NCBI GenBank assembly: GCA_029298735.1
Contig: JANSLP010000014.1
Span: forward strand, 62,001 to 126,000
Length of the DNA: 64,000 bases
Direction of reading: 5' to 3'
From: Ophiostoma sp. CBS 140.51
Taxonomy: Eukaryota > Ascomycota > Sordariomycetes > Ophiostomatales > Ophiostomataceae
Shown here: one piece after another, positions 54,747 through 64,000 of the stretch
Layout: every line of letters starts with the position of its first letter
Numbering within the stretch: the stretch's first letter is position 1
Translations under genes and position numbers: made by a program
The notes under the pieces: model-generated
Seen by the model: only the letters and a program-made list of their open reading frames with translations
What the model was told of the DNA's origin: nothing
Database searches by the model: none

Positions 54747-56326
54747 ATGAACAGATCCGGATTAAATAGTGCACCTTGGTCGTCTTCTGGCAACATTCAC
54801 CAAGATACACCTCCAAGAATCTCAGAGGCGGGCCGATCATCGGGAACACACAGCCACAGCACCAGCTATGGCACTGTGATCCACGCAGTTCCTGCTGAGG
54901 AAACGGACCGGGGGACGACCGGCTTGGACAATACCGACCTGCAATTCCCAGGAGATGCTCGACTGCACAGCAGCATATGCCCCGAACCGCTCAGCTTTGC
55001 ATCCCCGATTCCAAGCAACATAAACACCATCGTATGGCCCCGGGACAGTACAAGATGTTACACCGTTCACTATGGAAGCCATGGAGAAGGACCGTCTGAT
55101 TCTGATGCCCCGATGTTCACTCCGTGGGTCGGGTCATCGTCCGGTGCCCGGGCCTGGAACGCTGCCGATAAGACGGAGGCTGCCACCCCAACGAAGAGCG
55201 AGATCTGGATAGCAACCCGGCTTCGCCGCTATCTCATCGGCATCAGCAGTGCGCTTTACCTGATAGCTGCAATTCTACTTATTGTGGTGCGTGCACTCAC
55301 CAACCGATCACTTATTTACTTAACAAAACACAGCTAACATGGCCACAGGCCCAAACGGGAAGCACCAATACCAGCAAGACATCGACGGGCATCTTCCTCT
55401 TCCGCTTCGACCTGTCCAACTTGTTCGACGACAGTATTGAGCCCGGCACAAACTCGACCGATGTGGCCTGGTCCCATGCTCTCACACAGAGTTTGGGCCT
55501 ACGCAATTATTACCAGTCCGGACTTTGGGGCTATTGTGAGGGTGACAGCACGTCTTCCTTCTCGTCATGCTCGCGTCCTCAAGCCTTTTACTGGTTCAAC
55601 CCGGTCGGCATCATCTTCAGTGAGCTGCTCAATACCAGCACCGTACCGCTGCCCATCCGAGTCCAGACCGTTCTCAGCATCATACGTTACGTTTCGCAGG
55701 TCATGTTCGGCACTTACCTTATTGGCACTATCGTTTCAGGACTTCTCATATTTCTGTCACCGCTCGTGCTCCTTTCGCGTTGGTGGAGTGTGCCGATTGG
55801 TATTCTCGCGGCCACCACTGCCCTCTCTCTCTTCATCGGCTCTGCATTGACAACAGCAGTGGCGCTCGCATACCGGTTGGCAGGCTCAGCCGTTAACCAG
55901 CTCAACATTTCTGTAGACCTGGGCACCTCCATGTTAGCGCTGGTGTGGACGGCATCGATCTTGACATTCATTTCGCTGGTCCTGCACGCGATCCTGGGTA
56001 TCTGTGGACCGTCCGTTCGTGATCTCCGTACCGGCCGGAAGGCATACATCCGACTGCCCCCGCTAGACCTGATGACATTGCCTGCCGAGGAGTGCACTGA
56101 TCCCGGGAAATCACCGGGCGCTGCGCCGAGCATCAAAGAAAGACTCCAAGGCAAGGGTGGCGCCGTGGCGGCCGCACTGAAGCCATGGTTCTCGCCTCTA
56201 GCCATGCACCCACTTGTAACTCGCGACAAGGTTGTGCCCGCCAGCCCTCCTCCAGTGATGATCCCGATGACCGAGCAGCGACAACGGCCCGATGGATACC
56301 CAAACACAAACGAGCCACAAGTTTGA
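54747..56326 (+). CDS. SUR7/PalI-family four-TM plasma-membrane protein
   Basis: Cortical membrane protein of the SUR7/PalI (Rim9) group, whose members act in eisosome domains or in ambient-pH signalling. Exon 1 is 54747-55286 and exon 2 starts at 55334 after a 47-bp intron (GTGCGT..ACACAG), giving 510 residues. A second acceptor 15 nt downstream (CCACAG, ending 55348) keeps the frame. The N-terminal 160 residues are Ser/Thr-rich and hydrophilic. TM1 is ALYLIAAILLIV near residue 170. A long extracellular loop holds the pair of cysteines in GYCEGDSTSSFSSC and a YWFNP motif typical of the family. Three further helices follow: around MFGTYLIGTIVSGLLIFL, IGILAATTALSLFIGSAL and MLALVWTASILTFISL. 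The cytoplasmic tail is about 120 residues, Pro-rich. Convergent with the permease gene. Family call good; choice between SUR7 and PalI role uncertain. Confidence 0.85.
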
Positions 56327-56659
56327 GGCGTTGTTAACTAGGTGGCCTTTGATGTTCTTGGATGACCTTCTCACTTGGCATCGCGCCTTCGCCGCCTCCA
56401 ATTTGTGTGGTTGGGTATTTGGATACAACCGCAGCCATAAAGAAACATGGCGCCGTTAGATAGTATCCTTACAAAGTATCGATAGGGAAATAGTAATTTG
56501 AAAGGTGTTTTCCAACAAAATTCCAAAAAGAAATCGATCATAAATGGCAGATATAGCCTTATCCTATCAATGGCTATGGTATCTCAAGCTCTCCCACTCC
56601 TTTTCAGCCTTGCAGCATCGTCTCATTTTTCGACGCTTTCTTTCTCCCACAGCATCCCT
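56327..56659. other. Short intergenic region between convergent genes
   Basis: About 330 bp holding the 3' ends of the SUR7-like and permease transcripts. No further feature recognised. Confidence 0.5.
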
Positions 56660-58328
56660 TTACAGACCGGTGTACTTGTACTCGGCCCAGCGGGCGGGGA
56701 TGTAGATGATAAAAGTGAACAGGAACGCCAGCTGGTTGCCAATATCGCCGCCCGTCTCGCCAATCTTGCGCGCCAGCACGCCCACGTACCAAGTCTCACT
56801 CATGCCCAGAACGCAGCCCGCAATGCCGGCAGCGAAGGCCAGGCCACCGGCATAGCCAAACGGCATGCGCTTCGGGTTGTTCCAGGCCTCGAGGTCGTAG
56901 TTGTCGTAGCCTTCGGAGAAGCCCTTCCGGAACATGTAGTGCTCGAGGAAGATGATAATAAAGAAGGAGGTGTTCCAGTAGCCGAGCAGCGACAAAAAGT
57001 TCTCGAGGAAGGACAGCAGGTGGTCGCGGCCGACGAGCGCCAGTAGGATTACGGCGACGAACATGAGGGCGGTCCAGATGAAGCGAGGGACGGCACCGAG
57101 TGGGCGGGCAAACTGCTGTACGGACAGACCGGCACTGTAGAGGGCGACGGCGTTCATGGCGATACCGGACAGGGCAAGGAGGACGAGCAGGAACTTGGCG
57201 AAGCCGACGGGGTGAATCATAACCTGGATGAGGAAACCAATGCCCTCGCCATAGGCGTCCGACCAGTCGGGCTTGCTGTCGAGGGCTGAGGCGACCGCAG
57301 CGCCAAGGCACATACCGAAGCAGGTAGGAAGGCCTGGAAGAGTTAATTATTTTCTCATTTTTTTGCTAAAAAAAGGTGAAGCTGTACTTACAAATACCAG
57401 CCGTGGTCAGGAGGAAGACCTTGAGCTTGGAGGTGTTGACGGGGTACTCGACGTAGTAGTCGGCCACAATAGAGCACCACGAGGCCGAGGATCCGTAGAC
57501 AACGGCGAACAGCGTAAGTGCTGTGCCAGACAGAGTAGCCCCCGAGAGCTCGGTCTTGATGCTGGTGTCGCCAAAGTGAGCCGTCTCACCGTACATGATG
57601 ATGAACACCACAAACAGGACAAGGCCAGCAAACTTCTCATACGTGAACACAGCACGCAGGCCGACAAACGAAATCACAAAGCCAACGACAGCGGCAATGA
57701 CAACACCCAGCTGGGAACCAATCTTGCCGTCAGACACAGCCGACAGAGCCAGGCCGCCAGTGATGCTGCCCACAGACGACCAGCCGACCTGCTCGACAAC
57801 GTTGAGCGCAGCAATGACCTTGGACGGCCACCAGCCCATGGAGTAGCGCGAGATGGACACCTGGCGCAGACCCATGCCGGGGCCCATGGTGGCACACCAA
57901 CCGGTAACCATACTGCCGAGCAGCGTCGCAAAGACAATGATGGCAACAGTGCGGCTGAGGTCGAGCCCAAACTCCCAGCCCAGGAAACCGGTGGCGAAGC
58001 AGCTAATGTTCATAGTGGTGCTCATCCACAGCAGGTACATGACGGCTTGGTTCGACCAGCGAGCATAGGTCGGATCGCGGTCCTCGGGGCGGCGGCGAGT
58101 GATACCGGCGCTCTCAACACCGATCTTGCGGTCCATGGCGTTTTCGTAGCCGCGGAGCGTGGCAAGGAAGTGCGTAAGGGCGTTGGAAGAGCGCATGTAG
58201 GAAGGCATATCGTTTTCGGAGGACGACTCGGTAAGCTCGCCGACCTTGTCGACATTGTCAGACGCCGGAAGGACATTCTCCTGGACGCCAACGCGCTTCT
58301 CCTCCTCGGCAGTGGTGTAGGTCGCCAT
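56660..58328 (-). CDS. Purine-cytosine permease-like NCS1 transporter (Fcy2/FcyB type)
   Basis: Plasma-membrane proton symporter of the NCS1 family, expected to import cytosine and/or purines. Exons 58328-57392 and 57333-56660, separated by a 58-bp intron (GTAAGT..TTCCAG, branch near TTAACT), encode 536 residues. The cytosolic N-terminus is acidic. The segment ending GVESAGITRRRPEDR precedes the first helix, where MYLLWMSTTMNISCFATGF is typical of FCY proteins. Further family marks are GPGMGLRQVSISRYSMGWWPSK in the third helix region, WSSVGSITGG, SWCSIVADYYVEYP before the intron, and LPTCFGMCLG directly after it. Later helices include LSGIAMNAVALYSAGLSVQ and FFIIIFLEHYMFRKGF. About 12 membrane segments in all. 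The intron junction TAGI-C-LPTCFG restores a continuous loop. The exact base preference cannot be read from the sequence. Confidence 0.93.
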
Positions 58329-61102
58329 TGTGTCGTGTTGGTGGACTCGAATTTTTTTTTCTTCTTCTCACACGATGGAAAAAGAGGCAACCTCTTCTGT
58401 TGAGAGCAGACGAGGAAGGAGGGGGAGAAATAAGGAGTTCGCGCCGGTACACGAGCAGGAAGGAGAGGGGTGACAAGAAGGAAGGAAAAGAGGAATCCGG
58501 GGAGAGAAGGAGAGAAGGAGAGAAGGAGGAAAAAATAAAAACAGATCGAGGAAGGAGCTTGGGGCCGACAAAAAATACTAATGGATATTTACGAACGGAC
58601 GTACCAGCGCTCACATGGATAAGGCGACTAACACGGCGGGGGAAGGTACGATAACCGCCGAGACAGGAGAAAGGGCAAGAGCGACTCAAGGGACTGAAAA
58701 GGCCCGTTTTTTGGTGGCTCTCATGGCACTAGAAGATATCGAGAAGCCCATATCCAAATGCGCGCGGGTTCCACGAACCGAGATGCACGACAGGACTAAA
58801 GACCGCACGAGGCGCACACGCGTGTGTGGGCAAAAAAAGTACAAAAAGTTTAGTTTTGTCCGGGGCAGAGAGATAACAGGCGCGGAGTGGCCACTGCCCA
58901 CCGAGTCCATTTTGCGTGGGAACCACTAAGAGCGGCCAGACTGAGAAGAGAGATCGGCAGTACCGATGGCAAGAACGAACGAGGGTTTGGTTCAAAAGCA
59001 GCAGGAGTGATTGTTCCGCTCTTTCTTGAAATGGCTACAGCTTGTGTTGTTGGGAAGGGCTCTTTCTTCATAGGGAAAGAGCTAATCAGCACGACACGCG
59101 ACAAGAACACACTCGACACACAATCTCAGATGCAAACACTTTTACCCCGACTCACGGCTGCAATGATAGATGTGGTCGAGCGGGTGAGTATGTGTCTATG
59201 TCCGCTCTTGTCGAGTTATGAAAAACACACCAAGGATGGAAGAGGTTGCATGGAGGTACGTTGACAGGGCCAAAACCCATTGAAAAAAAGTGAAAAGAAA
59301 AAAAATGGAGATCGCACCTGCTGTCTTGCTGCTTTCGGGGCAAGGACCGAGACGGAAGCTACTTTGGAGGTTGGCGACACCCCTGCGAGGCGGGCACTAT
59401 TATCTAACAAAAAAGGGACCAGATCAAACGACGACAGTGAGAAGTTTCCTAAATAGGAAGTTCCTAAAGGACTCCCACGCACTATTTTTTTTTTTTGTGT
59501 TCGCAGCCATTTTCGCCCCCTCTTTTCATACTTTCTTTTGGGCTCCTTTTTACCTTTTTACGGGCGGCAGCCGTTGCCACCGGAGACAAATAAAAGAAGC
59601 TTGTCAGCGGCGGTAGGCGCAACGGACCCTCAAATGCTCTCACAGACTCACACGCTCCACAACAGCAAAAAGAATATGATTGGAAAGGTTGCTGCTGGTG
59701 AGAAAGAAGGAAGGAGCGGCAGTTTGCCAAGAACAGAGCAACCTTTCGCTTACACAGAGAGGGCAGACGCATTTTGCATCTGCTTTTTCCGCAATCTCAT
59801 TTGTCCACAACTCTATCCCATGTTCCATCCATCAGTCCTCGTATTGATACGAGCCAGAAGAAAGGGTGCCTTTCGTCGGCCGAGCTATCACTCTTCTCAA
59901 TACTCCATAGTTGCATGTAGTTTGCGGTTTGCACACGTTCCGCTCCTTTGCAGAGAACACTACGAGTCGCTTTTGGCATGGTCTTGACTGTTAGGAGTGC
60001 ATGCTGTTCAATATTCTTCAATGACTATGCTGAATACGTCGTGCACAGTAGCCTCCCCGTACTTTATCAACTCTCGCTTTCATTCACGTTGCACTGCGCC
60101 GGCACAAGACGGGACCGACTCCGCATTCGTTCCGCTGTTGGCGACTCGAAAAAGGGACTCAATTATATGCACAAGAGTGGAGGCTTTTGCCTGCCCAATG
60201 CCATCGCATGCGATTGCTGTCTTGAGAAGGGACTGGTCCTAAACAAGGCTGACTGTCCCTGGTCATGTAAATCGTTAACGGTTGTTGATCGGATGGCCTT
60301 CTTGCTATCTGAAGTGGTACTGATTATCGTGTCTTGATTGGAGGTTGAGTGAAACATGACACCGGCAGTTGAGACTCACGTCGTCATGAACGCACTTGTG
60401 CCTTACATTTTAAATTATACTATTTATGTCCGGTGTCCCATCTTATTTATCGACATATCAAAATCTGGGTCTCATCTTTGACATCTCCTCCAAAGCCTAG
60501 TTGCTGAAGTGCATAAGTTTTGTTTCTTTTTGAAATGCACCCGCAATGTAAACAGATGTCGTTGAAAGCCAAGACGCGGCTGTCGATTTCCATCCATTTA
60601 CGCCTCAAAAAGCAAATAGGAAAAGCTTAATGAACAAACAGCCTTTGCCAAGATCCGTTTACACAATCGTCTGCCAGAAAAATGCTCCGAAGCTTGGCGG
60701 ATAGGAATTTAGGTGAGGAAAGCCCACGCTATAGCGGCCCTACAGGGGACTTACACTGGCAAATTACACTGGCCTTACAGCGGTCTGGTCCAGACCTAGC
60801 GACTCCTTTCCGATTATTCGACCCGCCCCGCCTGTCCGACGTTTGCTCCTGCCTGCCAAGATGCCGAGGCACGAATATGGAAGCGCACTACTCCGACTTT
60901 GCCGTCGCCGGGGTAAAAGCTGGGGAAGGTGCAAAGGGCGCGATGACAACATTGACTCTTGCCGTTGCTGTTGAATGAAATTGAAAAGCAATTGATTGCA
61001 AACAAAGCTTCTGCTCAATTTCCTCTTCCTTCAACATCATCAATCACATCCATCAACCACGCCCATCAACCACATTCCACATTATCAGTCATATCAGTCA
61101 TA
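58329..61102. other. Intergenic between divergent permease and GST-like genes
   Basis: About 2.8 kb. The part next to the permease start (58340-58560) is purine-rich on the + strand, hence a pyrimidine-rich leader for that gene. The rest contains only short, low-complexity ORFs. A three-unit GGAGAGAA repeat lies at 58501-58524. Confidence 0.5.
58501..58524 (+). repeat. Three tandem GGAGAGAA units
   Basis: Exact 8-bp unit repeated three times, followed by a partial copy, inside the purine-rich leader of the permease gene. Confidence 0.9.
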
Positions 61103-62352
61103 ATGGCAGACACAACCGATACACCCCAAATCATCTTTTACCACTATTCGTACTCCCCGTACGCACGCCGCATCCAGTGGTATCTGATCCTTCGGGGCCT
61201 TCCATACAAAGAATGCGTGAGTCAGAGAAGGACGAAGAGAGAAAAGGAGTGCAAGAGAACGACATGATGCTGACCGCCATCTAGGACCAACCGGCGACCA
61301 TGCCCCGGGATGACCTTTCCAGACTCGGCATCCGCCATCGTCGCATTCCGATTCTGGCCATTGGAAATGACGTCTATCTCGACACTCGCCTGATCCTCCA
61401 CAAGCTCGAGCTGATCAAGTCGAAGTCGCCATCAGTGCGCCCGCCCCTCGGCCTCAGTTACGGCATTGGCGGTAAGCCGGCCAGCGCCGAGGAGCTGGCT
61501 TTGGAACGCTTGCTCAGCGTCTTCTCCGTTGACAGTGGCCTCTTCATTGAGGCGGCTCGCCTCATACCAGCAGGTACGGCAGCCATGAAGGACCCTGTGT
61601 TTGGTAAGGACCGCATGGACTTTTTCGGCGGCCCGCTGAACCCGCGGACTAAGACGTCGTCGTCTTCTGCAGCCAGCCCACAGTCTCCTGCAGCCATCGC
61701 TGCTGCAGAAGGCCCTGCCGAGCCACCTGCATCACAGGCGCTCCTGCGTGCCGAGGCGCTGGCCGAAGTCCGTCACTTTGCCACAATCCTCGAGACAACG
61801 CTTCTGGCCGACGGCCGCCAATGGATCCTGAACACCGAGAATCCCTCTCTCTCCGACATTGATGCTATCTGGCCATTCCACTGGCTGCACAGTATGCCTG
61901 GTGCATTCCTGGATGGTAGCGGTTCCGAGAAGCCCGGTTTGGATGCATTACAGTTCCCGAAGCTGTTTGCCTGGATTGATCGCTTTCATAACGTTATTCG
62001 CACTGCGCGTAAGAGCCAGAATGGGCAGTCCTCTAAGATCACGGGCGCCGAAGCGGCGAAGGCCGTGCAGACGGCGGAACCCTGGGACGCGATGACGCGC
62101 GTGGCATCCTACATCGATATTTCGGATCCCGTGGCGCAAGTAGCAAGCCTGACCATCGGCAGGCGTGTTGTGCTTTGGCCAACGGATACGGGCAAAGAAC
62201 ACAGGGACGAGGGCGAGATTATTCGCTTTGAGGCAGACGAGGTGGCGATCAAGGTGAAGCCTAGCGAAGACGCGCCTCATGTGATCTTGCACGCTCCTCG
62301 GCACGGATTCAGGGTGCGTCCGGTCGAAGGCACCGATGGACCAAGACTGTAG
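61103..62352 (+). CDS. Glutathione S-transferase-like protein with a C-terminal extension
   Basis: Soluble protein with a GST-type thioredoxin-fold N-terminus; substrate unknown. Exon 1 is 61103-61216 and exon 2 is 61285-62352, with a 68-bp intron (GTGAGT..ATCTAG, branch GCTGAC), giving 393 residues. The start is the ATG giving MADTTDTPQIIFYHY; an upstream in-frame Met lies in presumed 5' UTR. Residues 10-80 follow the GST_N pattern: FYHYSYSPYARRIQWYLILRG, then RLGIRHRRIPILAIG with the cis-Pro region, and YLDTRLILHKLE. Residues about 130-260 resemble a GST_C helical half (WILNTENPSLSDIDAIWPFHWL), interrupted by a Ser/Ala/Pro-rich loop near 150-170. The last 65 residues (from about ASLTIGRRVVLWPTDTG) are beta-rich and not part of a normal GST. 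The active-site Cys/Ser position is SYSPY. Function inferred from fold only. Confidence 0.85.
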
Positions 62353-64000
62353 TAAGTTGGAGATCAGTGATTGCGATCGGAGGTCCCAGTCGGTGCGAAC
62401 AGGGTATGGTGCCGGTAAGAATTCTCGGCGCACCTTGTTTATTAGTTACGGAAGACTTTGGAAGCTCAGGCATATGCATTATCCCAAGAATATCACAGCG
62501 ACGGGTTTGTTGTATATTATTCGCAACTCCATTATGTATATCTTACACACGTATTGCCCTGAGATGAAAACTGATTGTCATAAAATATTCAAAAAAGAAA
62601 CACTATTGCGCAGGATCAATCCCACATATTATCCATATGATGACAGTTGGCCCTCTTCTCGATGAAGCACATCTGATCGCAAAGATTACATTTTCGCTTT
62701 GTCGATCGGCTGTCTCAAGCAGAGTCTGGACCACAAAAGTAGCCTTCTTCCACTTTTCGCGATCAGTGACTTATCACAAGGCTTCAAACCTCAAACCTCC
62801 ACGAAGCGACGAGAGCTCGAGGGCTTGTGGGCTAGCATCTAGAGTGGCCAGTAGCCGGTGTGCGTGTTTCAGGTTGGCTATTTTCGAAGAGACGAGGCTG
62901 CTGCGTACATCTGGTCCTGGCCCTGGGAGGACTTCGTAGGAAGCTTGGAGCTGTTTCGCGTTTTCGTTTTGCGTTTTCACATCATGACGTAGTTGACCGC
63001 GATTAGCTCCGCCTCGCCCGCAATTAGACTCCCACTAACACGGCGCAAGTGAATGAGAAAGAAGCGCGACTACACAATATCAGATCAACAATATCAGTGA
63101 TCGACTTACATCTCGTCTGTTCGTCTATCTTTGCAGCCCAGTTGGCCTTCGATCGTTTGCGTGACTGTCTAACGGACGAATGGGGAACACGTAAGATGCA
63201 CATTGTCCCTGCTTAGACCAAGTTTGGCCAGCGGTGGTTTAGGTGGTGGTTCAGGTGTTGTTGGAGGAGGTGCTCCGGCCAGCCTGGTTGGCTCAGAGTT
63301 GGACTGTTTTTATTGGTCGGAATTCAAAAGAAAAGGGCGGAAAGAACGGCATCGAGCCATCGAGTGCTCTTTCCTCGCCAGCTGTAATCGTGATTTGTTC
63401 TTGCCTTCTGACTGTCCAATTTCCTGTTCGCAGTGTGGTTGACCAATAAGGCAATCAGATGGACCATGACCCAAGTTGACTGCACCTGCACTCCTGCCCG
63501 CTTTCCGCTCTCCTCTTTCACCTTCATGCATGGCTCGGCCGGGGAGACGGTCGCAACCTCCATTTTGAGACGGAAAGAAAGTCAAGGAAAGAAGCGAGAA
63601 ATGCCCTGCAAAAGGGAGAGAAGCGACACGAGATGGAAGAGCCCACACCATCTTTTGCCATATTGTCTTTGCCTCCCAATCCTTTGGACGTCCACCGATG
63701 TTGCTCTCCAGCTCTCCAGCCTTCTTTCGGCGAGTTTACTGACTTATTAATTGGGGTTTCTTTGTGAGTGCCGTCCATCTATCTCCCTTTCCGCAATGCG
63801 ACTCCGACTCCGACGTGAGGGAGGAAACATGGTGAGATTTGATCGAGGCATGAAGGTTATGCTTGAGGCTACGGAGGAAAAGATGCGAAAGCATCCCCCG
63901 CCAACTGCACAAAAAACAAGGAATAGCAGGGAAACGAGGAACGGAGGGTAGAAAGAAAGATAACAGAGAGATAAAGAAAGAACGGCCAAGAAGCCATTCG
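62353..64000. other. Gene-free right end of the window
   Basis: No gene supported. ORFs are short; the right edge is mixed purine/pyrimidine-rich tracts. A gene beginning beyond 64000 could have its promoter here. Confidence 0.5.

Noticed and set aside
25228..61102. A biosynthetic gene cluster including the ABC pump, Zn2Cys6 factor and permease
   Set aside because: No synthase, terpene cyclase, P450 or other backbone enzyme is present, and housekeeping genes are interspersed.

Overview
The window is nuclear DNA of a filamentous ascomycete (Pezizomycotina, most likely Sordariomycetes). The introns are short (about 47 to 90 bp) with GTRAGT-type donors and CTAAC/CTGAC branch sites close to the acceptor. 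The gene set is typical of these fungi: a Tra1 subunit, an AA11 chitin-active LPMO, a PDR-type ABC pump, a Zn2Cys6 regulator, a SUR7/PalI protein and an NCS1 permease. Coding DNA is clearly more GC-rich than the intergenic DNA. No rRNA, tRNA, CRISPR array, transposase or reverse transcriptase could be supported. The species assignment is inference; no database was consulted.

Layout. 1-11031 holds no gene I can support. 11032-23448 (-) is one uninterrupted frame for Tra1, the PIKK-like pseudokinase scaffold of SAGA and NuA4. 25228-26448 (-) is a secreted AA11 LPMO. 26449-32010 is a second gene-free block. 32011-34096 (-) is a degenerate-looking APH-like kinase gene, followed by a full-size PDR ABC transporter at 35038-39693 (-). 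A gene-free stretch leads to a four-exon Zn2Cys6 transcription factor (42847-45596, -), an AIG2/gamma-glutamylcyclotransferase-like gene with an 8-nt micro-exon (46276-46934, -) and, divergent from it, an IMPACT/Yih1-like gene (47365-48315, +). Next come an atypical Ras-like GTPase (50578-51882, +), convergent with a GPI-anchored PLC-X-like protein (52181-53383, -); a SUR7/PalI membrane protein (54747-56326, +), convergent with a purine-cytosine permease (56660-58328, -); and a GST-like protein (61103-62352, +). 62353-64000 is again gene-free.

The genes do not form a recognisable biosynthetic cluster. They mix housekeeping functions (Tra1, IMPACT, cyclotransferase) with cell-surface, transport and secreted functions (LPMO, PDR pump, PLC-like, SUR7, permease). 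I did not find a convincing undescribed multi-gene system. The strongest single-gene observations are the 8-nt micro-exon that completes the catalytic YGTL loop of the AIG2-like protein, the frame break plus Asp-to-Asn change in the APH-like kinase, the altered G3 box and missing CAAX motif of the Ras-like GTPase, and a roughly 235-residue Ala/Pro/Thr-rich insertion in Tra1. Many genes are preceded on their sense strand by long pyrimidine-rich leaders, which explains most of the long meaningless ORFs between genes.
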